38,745 bases of DNA. It comes from Zoogloea sp. GTDB taxonomy: Bacteria; Pseudomonadota; Gammaproteobacteria; Burkholderiales; Rhodocyclaceae. The notes below the pieces were generated by a model, which saw only the letters and a list, made by a program, of their open reading frames with translations, searched no databases and had not been told where the DNA came from. Positions within the stretch are counted from its first letter, which is position 1. The number at the start of each line of letters is the position of its first letter. Below are positions 1-8,043 of this stretch, one piece after another. The position numbers were made by a program, and so were the translations under genes. Location: assembly GCA_017309145.1 (NCBI GenBank), contig JAFLDU010000011.1, positions 1 to 38,745 of the forward strand, written 5' to 3'.

Positions 1-92
1 AAGGGGCGAGCGCACCAGCGCCGACTCCATGAGCGCTATCGATTTGCGCCAGCCCGCCCGGGCGCTCAGCCGCTCCGATCGCCACCGCCGCG

Positions 93-707
93 GTGGTCCC
101 CGCTAGCAAGGTGGCGGTCCCGCCTGCTGCCGGTGCGCCCGTGCCTGCGCCCGTCGCGGCAACAGCCCCTGTGTCCGCCCCGGACAGTGGCGTCCTGGTG
201 GCCGGCAACACGACCTACCGGGGGGCTTTCGCGATCGTTTCCGAAACCGGGGAGGTGAGTGGCACCGGTACGGTCGAATGGGCCAACGGCGAGCGTTTCC
301 GTGGCTCGCTTGTGAAGGGCAAACGCCAGGGCAAGGGGCGCTTCGAGTGGACCAACGGGCAGTGGTACGAAGGGGATTGGGTCAATGATCGGGCGGTCGG
401 CGTGGGCGTGCTCCAGTTTGCCGGCGGCAACCGCTATGAGGGGGCTGTGCAGGATGGAGAGCCCTCAGGCCGCGGCGTGCTGGTCTTTGCCAGCGGCGAC
501 CGCTATGCCGGTGAGTTCCTGCGCGGGGCCTTCCATGGCCAGGGCAGCTACGCCTGGAAGAACGGCAACCGCTACGAAGGCGCCTGGGTGATGGGCAAGA
601 AACACGGCCAGGGACGCTTCTACTGGGCCAGCGGGGAGGCCTGGGAGGGAGAGTTCCGTGACGATCTGAAGACCGATGTCGGCCGTGAGATCACGGCTTC
701 CCGCTGA
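93..707 (+). CDS. MORN-repeat protein, N-terminus uncertain
   Basis: The protein carries MORN repeats. Five exact 23-residue units begin at nucleotides 297, 366, 435, 504 and 573, each of the form (F/Y)xGxxxxGxxxGxGxxxxxxGxx. A looser repeat precedes them and a partial one (WEGEF) follows. MORN repeats form elongated beta-hairpin rods that usually bind lipids or proteins; no catalytic domain is visible. The first 30 residues are a Pro/Ala linker. GTG at 93 is the only start codon I see in this frame after a TGA at 30-32, and no ribosome-binding site precedes it. Upstream of that TGA the frame reads Pro/Ala-rich again (GASAPAPTP), so the gene may be the 3' part of a longer, interrupted protein. 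It converges with prkB across a 62-bp gap. Confidence 0.7.
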   Translation: MVPASKVAVPPAAGAPVPAPVAATAPVSAPDSGVLVAGNTTYRGAFAIVSETGEVSGTGTVEWANGERFRGSLVKGKRQGKGRFEWTNGQWYEGDWVNDRAVGVGVLQFAGGNRYEGAVQDGEPSGRGVLVFASGDRYAGEFLRGAFHGQGSYAWKNGNRYEGAWVMGKKHGQGRFYWASGEAWEGEFRDDLKTDVGREITASR

Positions 708-769
708 GATGCCGACGGGCGGCCAGGGGCTCCGTCCGCGGCGGGAGGTGCAGGGGCTGGTGCAGAGGG

Positions 770-1645
770 TCAGACCCACTGCCGGCGCCGCTCCATCAGC
801 TTCCAGATCAGCGGGGTGAGGATCAGCTGCATTGCCAGGTCGAGCTTGCCGCCGGGTACCACGATGGTGTTGGCGCGGCTCATGAAGCTGTCGTGGATCA
901 TGCGCAGCAGGTAGGGGAAGTCCACCCCGCGGGGGTCACGGAAGCGGATGATCACCATGGATTCATCGGCGGTGGGGATGTCCCGGGCGATGAAGGGGTT
1001 GGAGGTGTCCACCATGGGCACCCGCTGGAAGTTGATGTGGGTGTGCGAGAACTGCGGGACGATGTAGTGCACGTAGTCGTGCATGCGCCGCAGGATGGTC
1101 TCCTGCACCGCCTCGAGGGAGTAGCCGCGGGTCTTGGTGTCCCGATGGATCTTCTGGATCCATTCCAGGTTGGTGATGGGGACCACCCCGATCAGCAGGT
1201 CGGCGTGACGACAGGTGTTCACCTTGTCGGTGATCACTGCGCCGTGCAGACCTTCGTAGAACAGGCAGTCGGTGTCCGGGGGGAGCTGTTCCCAGGGGGT
1301 GAAGTCGCCCTGGCGCAGCCCACGGCGGGCGGCCTCCTCGGCGCTGTGCAGGTAGTAGCGGCGCTGACCGCCACCGGACTCGCCATACGTACGGAACAAC
1401 TGCTCCAGTTCTTCGAGCAGGTTGGACTCCGGTCCGAAGTGGCTGATCCCGCGCTGGCCCTGGCTCTCGGCCTCGATGATGAGGCGGCGGATCTCCTCCC
1501 GCGTGTAGCGGTGGAAGCTGTCGCCTTCGATGACCGCGGCGTTGACCTTCTCGCGCCAGAAAATGCCTTCAAAGGTGTGCTTCACCGTGGTGGTGCCGGC
1601 GCCGGAGGAGCCCGTTACCACGATGATGGGGTGCTTCATGGACAT
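770..1645 (-). CDS. prkB: Phosphoribulokinase
   Basis: This 291-residue protein belongs to the class I, proteobacterial phosphoribulokinase family, which phosphorylates ribulose-5-phosphate with ATP. The P-loop GSSGAGTTT lies at residues 12-20, followed by the family signatures EGDSFHRY, SHFGPE and FYEGLHGAV. The length matches the usual value of about 290. I chose the ATG at 1645 (MSMKHPII) because GGAAG lies five bases upstream. The frame stays open to 1708, but the extension has no domain and runs through an inverted repeat. PrkB is common in heterotrophic proteobacteria that lack the Calvin cycle, and there is no RuBisCO gene in this window. Its physiological role here therefore cannot be assigned. 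Confidence 0.92.
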   Translation of the reverse strand: MSMKHPIIVVTGSSGAGTTTVKHTFEGIFWREKVNAAVIEGDSFHRYTREEIRRLIIEAESQGQRGISHFGPESNLLEELEQLFRTYGESGGGQRRYYLHSAEEAARRGLRQGDFTPWEQLPPDTDCLFYEGLHGAVITDKVNTCRHADLLIGVVPITNLEWIQKIHRDTKTRGYSLEAVQETILRRMHDYVHYIVPQFSHTHINFQRVPMVDTSNPFIARDIPTADESMVIIRFRDPRGVDFPYLLRMIHDSFMSRANTIVVPGGKLDLAMQLILTPLIWKLMERRRQWV

Positions 1646-1668
1646 GACTGCTTCCCGAAAGTGAGTAG

Positions 1669-1704
1669 TTTTGGAACAGGCCACGTCCATGGACTGTTCC
1701 AAAA
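1669..1704 (-). promoter_or_regulatory. 11-bp inverted repeat upstream of prkB
   Basis: TTTTGGAACAG (1669-1679) and CTGTTCCAAAA (1694-1704) are perfect reverse complements separated by 14 bases. The repeat ends about 24 bp upstream of the prkB start. The arms have T outside on one side and A on the other, the reverse of a terminator, and no T-tract follows on either strand. A dimeric regulator's operator or a leader hairpin fits better. The function is inferred. Confidence 0.55.
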
Positions 1705-1750
1705 GCACTCGATCGCGGGCCGTCGGGTCTGTTTGCGGTACTTACCCTGG

Positions 1751-1778
1751 CAAGAAGCGGGCCGGCTGAAGGGCCCGC
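1751..1778 (-). terminator. Probable terminator of the monophosphatase gene
   Basis: On the minus strand GCGGGCC (1778-1772) pairs with GGCCCGC (1763-1757) around an 8-nt loop. TTCTTG follows. It lies 27 bp past the stop of the leftward monophosphatase gene. The T-run is short, so termination may be partial. Confidence 0.5.
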
Positions 1779-1805
1779 CTGGGGTCTTCCCGCTACAGGT
1801 GGCGT

Positions 1806-2612
1806 TCAGGCGTGGGCATGCAGCCAAGTCCGCCACTGTTCGAAAAGTGCCGGGCTGGCGGCGGCGATCACCGAGCGCTTGATGGCCGGCCCGGCGGTGA
1901 GCGGGGTGCCGCCGAGGGTGCTGTAGCTGCCGCCCGCCTCCTCGAGGATCAGGCGTCCTGCCGCGTAGTCCCACAGCATCTGCCCGCCGTGGAGGTACAC
2001 ATCGAGGCGTCCGGCTGCCACGTAGCACCATTCCAGGGCGCTGGAGCCGAAGTTGCGCTGCGAGTAGTAGGGGGGGCGCACCGCCAGCTCGTCGCCGAGG
2101 TGATGGCTGATGCGCTTGAAGTCCACGCCGGCGACGGCATCCTTCAGGCGTTCGGTGGGCTGGCGCATGGGCAGGGGAATTCCGTTGAGCCAGGCGCCGG
2201 CACCGCGACCCGCGTAGAAGGCTTCATCGGTCACCGGGTTGTACACCACGCCGATCTGGGTCTTGTGATTGACCAGGTAGGCCACGGCCACGCCGAAGAA
2301 GGGGATGCCGTTGGCGAAATTGGTGGTGCCGTCGATGGGGTCGATGACCCACAGGCCGCTGATGCCCTCATGCCACACTCGGCCCTGCTCTTCGGGTGTC
2401 ATCTCCTCGCCGAGCACCGGTGCCATGATCAGCTGTGGCAGGCACTCCATCAGGGCGGCCTGGGAGGCCAGGTCGGCCTCGGTGAGCACGCTGCCGTCGG
2501 CCTTCTGCTCGCGCACGGCGCGCAGGTAACGGGGCAGGATGGTTTCACGGGCCATGTTGCGGACCGTGTCTGCCAGGGTGCGGGCATGTTCGAGGCGCTG
2601 GGCGCTGGTCAT
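1806..2612 (-). CDS. Inositol monophosphatase family protein
   Basis: This 268-residue protein is a Mg-dependent, Li-sensitive phosphatase of the SuhB/CysQ family. The metal-binding motifs are all present: GEE at 68-70, DPIDGTTNF at 91-99 and WD at 214-215 followed by AAGRLILEEAGG. The substrate (inositol phosphate, another sugar phosphate or PAP) cannot be decided from sequence. I chose the ATG at 2612 because family members start just before this helix. No convincing ribosome-binding site precedes it. The much longer open frame upstream is antisense to rsmE and has no domain. It is divergent from rsmE across 112 bp and is followed by a probable terminator. Confidence 0.9.
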   Translation of the reverse strand: MTSAQRLEHARTLADTVRNMARETILPRYLRAVREQKADGSVLTEADLASQAALMECLPQLIMAPVLGEEMTPEEQGRVWHEGISGLWVIDPIDGTTNFANGIPFFGVAVAYLVNHKTQIGVVYNPVTDEAFYAGRGAGAWLNGIPLPMRQPTERLKDAVAGVDFKRISHHLGDELAVRPPYYSQRNFGSSALEWCYVAAGRLDVYLHGGQMLWDYAAGRLILEEAGGSYSTLGGTPLTAGPAIKRSVIAAASPALFEQWRTWLHAHA

Positions 2613-2724
2613 GGTCGTCGGCGCAATAGAGGCTGTGGCCTGTCGGCGGGGCGGGGGGATGGCTGGCCGGGCAGGCGGGTTGTGTTGCGGACCCGTGGAG
2701 TCACGCGGTTTTGGCGATAATAGC

Positions 2725-3468
2725 ATGATGACTCCACGCTTCTTCTGCCCCGAGGGGCTTGTCCCCGATAGTGATTTCCTCCTGCCGCAGGCGGTGGCCC
2801 ACCACGCCGAGAGGGTCCTGCGTCTGTCCGTCGGCGATGCGCTCGTGCTCTTCGATGGCTTGGGCGGGGAGTGTGCCGGCACCTTGCTGGCGGTGGGGCG
2901 CCAGGCCATGGCCCGGCTCGGGCCGCGTGAGCCGGTCGAGCGCGAGTCGCCGCTGCAGGTGAGCCTGGTGCAGGCCCTGGCCAGTGGCGACAAGATGGAC
3001 TGGGTCGTGCAGAAGGCCGTCGAACTGGGCGCGGTGGGCATCCAGCCGGTGGCGGCGGAGCGCTCGGTGCTCAAATTGTCCGGTGATCGTGCGGCCAAGC
3101 GGGTTGCTCACTGGCAGCAGATCGCGGTGGCGGCCTGCGAGCAGTCGGGGCGCAACCGCGTGCCGAAGGTCGCTGAGGTGATGAGCCTCGAGCGCTACCT
3201 GGCGCAGCCTGCCGGAGGCGTGCGCTTCGTGCTGGCCCCGGGCGCGGAGGGAGCGTTGGTGCGCAAGCCCCGGCCCGTCGGACCGGTGACGGTGCTGATC
3301 GGTCCGGAGGGCGGTTGGTCGCCGGCCGAGCTGGCCCTGGCGGCCCGCGCCGGCTGCGAACCGTTGGCGCTCGGCCCCCGGGTGTTGCGCACCGAGACGG
3401 CAGGGTTGGCGGTGCTGTCGGCCTTGCAGGCCGTGTGGGGTGATTTCCCTGGAGATGAGCATGTTTGA
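2725..3468 (+). CDS. rsmE: 16S rRNA (uracil1498-N3)-methyltransferase
   Basis: RsmE methylates N3 of U1498 in 16S rRNA using SAM. The 247-residue protein has the N-terminal PUA-like region (PRFFCPEGL ... HHAERVLRLSVGD). A C-terminal SPOUT/trefoil-knot domain follows, with the signatures LIGPEGGWS and LGPRVLRTETAGLAVL. The length fits the family. Two ATGs lie in tandem at 2725 and 2728 and either could be the start. There is no Shine-Dalgarno sequence; the bases just before are GATAATAGC, so the 5' end is unusual. The 3' end overlaps the polyphosphate kinase gene by 8 bp, which suggests co-transcription. Confidence 0.93.
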   Translation: MMTPRFFCPEGLVPDSDFLLPQAVAHHAERVLRLSVGDALVLFDGLGGECAGTLLAVGRQAMARLGPREPVERESPLQVSLVQALASGDKMDWVVQKAVELGAVGIQPVAAERSVLKLSGDRAAKRVAHWQQIAVAACEQSGRNRVPKVAEVMSLERYLAQPAGGVRFVLAPGAEGALVRKPRPVGPVTVLIGPEGGWSPAELALAARAGCEPLALGPRVLRTETAGLAVLSALQAVWGDFPGDEHV

Positions 3469-4948
3469 ATCCGCAGAGCTGGGCCACCGTCTGTCCAAGG
3501 CCGACTACGCCACCATCGAGCCCGAGCTGCGCACCGCGCTGCTGGAGGCCCAGTTCCGCCTGCTCGAGAGCAAGGCCTTTGCCACGGTGATCCTGATCAA
3601 CGGGATCGACGGCGCCGGGCGTGGCGAGACGGTGAATCTCCTGCACGAGTGGATGGATCCGCGCCACATGCAGGTCCATGCTTTCGACAACCCCTCCGAG
3701 GAAGAGCGGGAGCGCCCCTTCATGTGGCGCTTCTGGCGGGCGCTGCCGCCCCGGGGCAAGATCGGCGTGCTGTTCGGCAACTGGTATTCCGAGCCCCTCG
3801 GCGAACGGGCTCAGGGGCGTATCAAAAAGGCCCGGCTGGACCAGCGTCTGTCCGAGTTCAATCGTTTCGAGGCCATGCTGGCGGCGGAAGGCGTGCTGCT
3901 GGTCAAGTTCTGGTTCCACCTTTCGCGGGACGGGCAGAAGAAGCGTCTGAAGGCCCTGGAGGCCAATCCGGACACCCGCTGGCGGGTGCGCGAGAGCGAC
4001 TGGCTGGTCTACAAGGAGTACGAACGCTACCGGGAGGTGGCCGAGCACATGCTGCGGCGGACCAGCACCGGCATTGCGCCGTGGGTCATCGTCGATGGGT
4101 CTGACCCCCAGTTCCGGGCGGTCAAGGTCGGGCGCACCCTGCTGGATGGCCTGCAGCGCAAGCTGGAGGCCTGCGCAAAGGGTTTCCGCACCCGCCAGAC
4201 CGCGCCCCCGCTGGCGCCGTCGGTGGATCAGCGCAACCTGCTCAATGCGCTGGTGCTGCAGCAGCCGATGGACAAGAAGGCCTACGACAAGCAACTCGAG
4301 CGTCTGCAGGGACGCCTGGCGCTGGCGGTGCGTAGCGAGGCCTTCGCCCGGCGCAGTCTGGTGCTGGTCTTCGAGGGCATGGATGCGGCTGGCAAGGGGG
4401 GCGCCATCCGGCGTGTCACCCAGGCCCTGGATACCCGTCAGTACCAGGTGATCCCCATTGCGGCCCCCTCCGACGAGGAGCGGGCCCAGCCCTACCTGTG
4501 GCGTTTCTGGCGGCGGATCCCGCGGGAGGGCAAGGTGGCGATCTTTGACCGCTCCTGGTACGGCCGGGTGCTGGTCGAGCGGGTCGAGGGCTTTTGCTCG
4601 GAGGCCGACTGGATGCGCGCGTACGCGGAAATCAACGATTTTGAGGACCAGCTGGTCTCGGCGGGCGCGGTAGTGGTGAAGTTCTGGCTCTCGGTGAGCC
4701 CGGAGGAGCAGCTGAAGCGCTTCCACGACCGGGAGGCGGAGGCCTTCAAGCGCTACAAGATCACCGAAGAAGACTGGCGTAACCGGGAAAAGTGGCCATT
4801 GTACGAACCGGCCGTCTGCGACATGATCGACAGGACGAGCACCGAGAATGCGGGGTGGACCCTGGTGGAGGCCGACAACAAGTACTTCGCCCGGGTCAAG
4901 ATCCTGACCACCCTGGTGGATCGGCTCGAGGCGGCGCTGGCGAGTTGA
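3461..4948 (+). CDS. pap: Two-domain PPK2-type polyphosphate:AMP phosphotransferase
   Basis: This 495-residue protein contains two fused PPK2 kinase domains, the architecture of polyphosphate:AMP phosphotransferase, which makes ADP from AMP and polyphosphate. The C-terminal domain keeps a canonical Walker A (GMDAAGKGG, 306-313 region) and the DRSWYGR motif near 363-369. In the N-terminal domain the Walker A reads GIDGAGRGE, with Arg for Lys, and the DRSWY position reads GNWYS. That domain is therefore probably structural, as described for other two-domain members. I chose ATG 3461 because GGAG lies six bases upstream; ATG 3455 sits directly on that GGAG. The gene overlaps rsmE. AMP is inferred as substrate from the domain layout. 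Confidence 0.9.
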   Translation: MFESAELGHRLSKADYATIEPELRTALLEAQFRLLESKAFATVILINGIDGAGRGETVNLLHEWMDPRHMQVHAFDNPSEEERERPFMWRFWRALPPRGKIGVLFGNWYSEPLGERAQGRIKKARLDQRLSEFNRFEAMLAAEGVLLVKFWFHLSRDGQKKRLKALEANPDTRWRVRESDWLVYKEYERYREVAEHMLRRTSTGIAPWVIVDGSDPQFRAVKVGRTLLDGLQRKLEACAKGFRTRQTAPPLAPSVDQRNLLNALVLQQPMDKKAYDKQLERLQGRLALAVRSEAFARRSLVLVFEGMDAAGKGGAIRRVTQALDTRQYQVIPIAAPSDEERAQPYLWRFWRRIPREGKVAIFDRSWYGRVLVERVEGFCSEADWMRAYAEINDFEDQLVSAGAVVVKFWLSVSPEEQLKRFHDREAEAFKRYKITEEDWRNREKWPLYEPAVCDMIDRTSTENAGWTLVEADNKYFARVKILTTLVDRLEAALAS

Positions 4949-4981
4949 AGCGCATTGCCGATGCGCTTATAGCCCTAGAAT
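4945..4981 (+). promoter_or_regulatory. Palindrome within a possible argA promoter
   Basis: AAGCGCAT (4948-4955) and ATGCGCTT (4961-4968) form a perfect 8-bp inverted repeat with a 5-nt loop, starting on the last base of the preceding stop codon. Promoter-like pairs surround it: TTGAAG (4945) with TTATAG (4967), or TTGCCG (4955) with TAGAAT (4976). No T-tract follows, so it is a poor terminator. An operator over the argA promoter or an mRNA 3' hairpin are both possible. Confidence 0.4.
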
Positions 4982-5017
4982 GCGTTTTCCTACTTGATAT
5001 CCGGACTTCGACCGAAC

Positions 5018-6358
5018 GTGAATCAACCTGACATCCTGCCTGCCGAACAGCTCGCCCAGCGCTTTGTGGCCTGGGTGCGGGCGGCTGCCCCGTACATCCA
5101 TGCCTTCCGGGGCAAGACCTTTGTGCTCGGCTTCGGTGGCGAAGTGGCGGCAGGGCAGCTTGCCCAGGCCCTGGCTTACGACTGCAACCTGCTGGCTGCC
5201 CTGGGGGTCCGCCTGGTGCTGGTGCATGGCGCAAGGCCGCAGATCGAGGCCGAGCTGGCCCGTCGCGGCCTGGAGCCGCGCTACTACAAGGGGCTGCGGG
5301 TCACCGACGCGGCAGCGCTCGAATGTGTCAAGGCCGCCATGGCCGTCACCCGTATCGAGGTGGAAGCGCAGTTGTCCCAGGGCTTGCCGAACACCCCGAT
5401 GGCGGGCAGCTTCATGCGGGTGACCGGGGGCAACTTCATCACCGCCAAGCCGGTGGGGGTGGTGGATGGCATCGATTACGGCTTCACCGGTGCGGTGCGC
5501 AAGGTGATTGCCGAGGAGATCGCCGCCGACCTGGACCAGCAGAACGTGGTGCTGATGTCGCCTCTGGGCGTCTCGCCGGCCGGCGAGATCTTCAACATGA
5601 GCATGGAGGCGGTCGCCGAGGCCGTCGCCATTGCCCTCAAGGCCGAAAAGCTGATCTACCTGTGCGATGCACCTGGCCTGCTCGACCGGAAGGGTGCCCT
5701 CATCGAGGCCATCACCGCCGATGATGCCGAGGCGATGTTGAAGGCCGGGGAAGGGCTGACCGAAGACCTCGACCTGTATCTGCCCTGCGCCATCCGGGCT
5801 GTGCGCCAGGGGGTCGGGCGGGCGCACCTGATCGACCGGGACAAGGATGGCGGGCTGCTGCTCGAGTTCTTCACCCCCCAGGGGGTCGGCACGGTCCTGA
5901 CCCGTGATCCGCTGTTCCGCCTGCGTGAGGCGACCATCGAGGACGTCGGGGCGCTGGGCAGCGTGATCGCCCCGATGGAGGCCGACGGAACCCTGGTGCG
6001 CCGCAGCCGCGAGCGCCTGGAGGCCGAGATCGAGCGTTTCACGGTGGTAGAGTACGACGGCGTGCTGGTCGGCTGCGCCGCGCTGTATCCCTTCATCGAC
6101 GAGCGGGCTGCTGAGATGGCCTGTGTGGCGGTGGTGCCGCAGCATCGCCGGGCCGGTCTTGGTGAGATGTTGTTGAATCGCATCGAAAGCCGTTCCCGGG
6201 CGTTGGGTGTAGAGCGCCTGTTCGTGCTGACGACGCGTACCGCAGACTGGTTCCGCGAGCGGGGCTTCCGGGAGGCGCCGCCCGAGGAGCTGCCCCGGCA
6301 GAAGCGCGAGATGTACGATGTGAGCCGGCGTTCGAAGGTATTCATGAAGACACTGTGA
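5018..6358 (+). CDS. argA: N-acetylglutamate synthase
   Basis: ArgA acetylates glutamate with acetyl-CoA in the first step of arginine synthesis. The 446-residue protein has an N-terminal amino-acid-kinase fold (FVLGFGGE, LVLVHGARPQIE, YYKGLRVTD; about residues 25-285). A C-terminal GNAT acetyltransferase domain follows (VAVVPQHRRAGLGEMLL; about 300-440), giving the usual fused proteobacterial architecture. The start is uncertain: GTG 5018 gives MNQPDILPAEQ, close to family N-termini, while a TTG at 4994 would add eight residues. The ribosome-binding site is weak. The end overlaps the next gene by 4 bp (GTGA). End-product control by arginine is typical of the kinase-like domain but is not shown by the sequence. 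Confidence 0.93.
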   Translation: MNQPDILPAEQLAQRFVAWVRAAAPYIHAFRGKTFVLGFGGEVAAGQLAQALAYDCNLLAALGVRLVLVHGARPQIEAELARRGLEPRYYKGLRVTDAAALECVKAAMAVTRIEVEAQLSQGLPNTPMAGSFMRVTGGNFITAKPVGVVDGIDYGFTGAVRKVIAEEIAADLDQQNVVLMSPLGVSPAGEIFNMSMEAVAEAVAIALKAEKLIYLCDAPGLLDRKGALIEAITADDAEAMLKAGEGLTEDLDLYLPCAIRAVRQGVGRAHLIDRDKDGGLLLEFFTPQGVGTVLTRDPLFRLREATIEDVGALGSVIAPMEADGTLVRRSRERLEAEIERFTVVEYDGVLVGCAALYPFIDERAAEMACVAVVPQHRRAGLGEMLLNRIESRSRALGVERLFVLTTRTADWFRERGFREAPPEELPRQKREMYDVSRRSKVFMKTL

Positions 6359-7983
6359 AAGCCCTTCAGATCATTCCTCCTTCCCGCCTGGGGGCGGCGC
6401 TGGTGCTCTCCATGGCCGCTCCGGCCTGGGCAGCCCTGCCGGAGAGCATGGCCTCCCCGGAGGTCACTGTCGTCGCCGGGCTGGCGACGATGCTAGGCCT
6501 GGCCGGTGGGGGCTACCTGCTGGCCTTGCGTCGCGAACTGGCCAGCCTGCGCGGCCGCGCCCGGGATGTGCCGGTGCGGCCTCAGGTGATCGAACTCGAT
6601 CACTCGCAGGATGACCGTATCCGCTACTTCCAGCGGGCCGAGGCGGCCGATGGCATTGAGGGCTGGAGCGATCAGGATGGGCGTTTCTTCCATGTGAGCC
6701 ATGCGGTCGAGTTGGTGACGGGTTACACCTGCGAGGAGGTGCTGGCCGGTGGGCTGATCGACACCCTTGTCTACGACCGGGATCAGCGTTATTGCCGAGA
6801 GCTGGTGCAGCGTGTCATGCAGGGCGGCATGCCGGCCCAGTGCGAGGTCCGGGTCATCACCCGTGGCGGAGGGCAGATCTGGATGGCCTGCCGCCTGCTG
6901 CCGATCCGCAATGACGCCGAACGCCTGCTCGGTCTGCGCCTGTCGATGACCGACATCCAGGCCCGCAAGGAGGCCGAATACAAGCTCCTCGAGACCGTCG
7001 CTGCGCTGCGCCGGGCCCAGGCCCTGTCCGAGCATTACCTGCGTCGCAGCAATGAAGAGCGCTCCCGTCTTTCGGCGCTCCTCGACGTGGTCCGCATGGG
7101 CATCCTGTTCATGGACAACGATCGGCGGGTGGTTTATTGCAACCGGGCCTTCTACGAGATCTGGGGGCTTCCCGCCGGCGAGGCCTTTGTCGGCGTGCGC
7201 GACGTGGTGCTTCAGAAGCGGGTCAGCCAGCAGCTGGTGGACCCGGCCGGCTACCTCCAGCATGTGGCCAGCGTCCTGCAGCTGAGCGAACCCAGCGAGG
7301 CGGTCGAACTACGCTTCCAGGATGGGCAGGTGGTGCGCGAGTTCTCGCGGATCGTCCCGGGCCCCGAAGACGAGGGGACGATCGGGCGTATCTGGGTCTT
7401 CGAGGACGTCACCGAGCAGTTGCGGGTGGCCGACCAACTCATGCGCCTGGCCGAGCGGGATCCGCTGACCAGCCTGTTCAACCGCCGGCGTTTTCACGAG
7501 GAGCTCGAGCGCATGCTGGCGGACGGGCGCCGCCAGGGTGAATCCGTGGGTCTGCTGGCCATCGATCTGGATGGTTTCAAGCCGGTCAATGACCGCTACG
7601 GTCATCAGGCCGGGGACGAGGTGCTGGTACGTCTGGCCAGCGACGTCGGTGCGGTGATCCGGCGCAACGAGATGTTCTTCCGGCTGGGGGGGGACGAGTT
7701 CGCCATCCTGGTGCCCTCAGCGGGGTCCCAGGAGCTGGCGGAACTGGCGCGTCGGGTGGCCGCGAGCATTGCCGGGTTGCGCTTCACCTTCGACGGGGAA
7801 GTGGTGTCGGTCACCGCCAGCATCGGCATTGCCCTGGGGCCGCGTCACGAGAACGACAGCGAGCGGCTGATCGGCGCGGCCGACCGGGCCATGTATCTCG
7901 CCAAGGCGATGGGTGGGAATTGCTGGGAGTTTGCGCGGGATGCGGGCGGTACGGAACTGGATCGGACTCCGCCGGCAGGCTAG
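6355..7983 (+). CDS. Membrane-anchored PAS-PAS-GGDEF diguanylate cyclase
   Basis: This 542-residue protein is predicted to make cyclic-di-GMP from two GTP. Hydrophobic stretches near residues 8-27 and 38-57 suggest an N-terminal membrane hairpin. A first PAS domain follows at about 92-205, then a short helical linker, a second PAS at about 240-360 and a GGDEF domain at about 365-525. The active-site GGDEF is intact at 445-449. The allosteric inhibition site, normally RxxD just upstream, reads RRNE at 436-439, so product feedback may be weak or absent. The GTG start overlaps the argA stop (GTGA). Its signal and target are unknown; coupling to argA need not mean a functional link. Confidence 0.9.
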   Translation: MKALQIIPPSRLGAALVLSMAAPAWAALPESMASPEVTVVAGLATMLGLAGGGYLLALRRELASLRGRARDVPVRPQVIELDHSQDDRIRYFQRAEAADGIEGWSDQDGRFFHVSHAVELVTGYTCEEVLAGGLIDTLVYDRDQRYCRELVQRVMQGGMPAQCEVRVITRGGGQIWMACRLLPIRNDAERLLGLRLSMTDIQARKEAEYKLLETVAALRRAQALSEHYLRRSNEERSRLSALLDVVRMGILFMDNDRRVVYCNRAFYEIWGLPAGEAFVGVRDVVLQKRVSQQLVDPAGYLQHVASVLQLSEPSEAVELRFQDGQVVREFSRIVPGPEDEGTIGRIWVFEDVTEQLRVADQLMRLAERDPLTSLFNRRRFHEELERMLADGRRQGESVGLLAIDLDGFKPVNDRYGHQAGDEVLVRLASDVGAVIRRNEMFFRLGGDEFAILVPSAGSQELAELARRVAASIAGLRFTFDGEVVSVTASIGIALGPRHENDSERLIGAADRAMYLAKAMGGNCWEFARDAGGTELDRTPPAG

Positions 7984-7986
7984 AAT
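7958..7986 (+). promoter_or_regulatory. Possible yggX promoter
   Basis: TGGATC (7958-7963) and TAGAAT (7981-7986) are 17 bases apart and lie about 58 bp before the yggX start. The -10 element includes the TAG stop of the cyclase gene. The -35 match is modest. Confidence 0.35.
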
Positions 7987-8043
7987 CCCGCCATGTTCCG
8001 GAGCGGCGCCGCTGGTCCGGATTCCCAACTTCAGAGGTGATAC

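Noticed and set aside
297-641. 69-bp tandem DNA repeat
   Set aside because: The periodicity comes from the 23-residue MORN units. The DNA copies differ too much to count as a nucleotide repeat.
770-1645. prkB as evidence of Calvin-cycle autotrophy
   Set aside because: There are no cbb genes in the window, and this PrkB type is common in bacteria without RuBisCO.
3071-4726. 551-codon open frame on the minus strand
   Set aside because: It is antisense to rsmE and the PPK2 gene and ends in Arg/Pro-rich low-complexity sequence.
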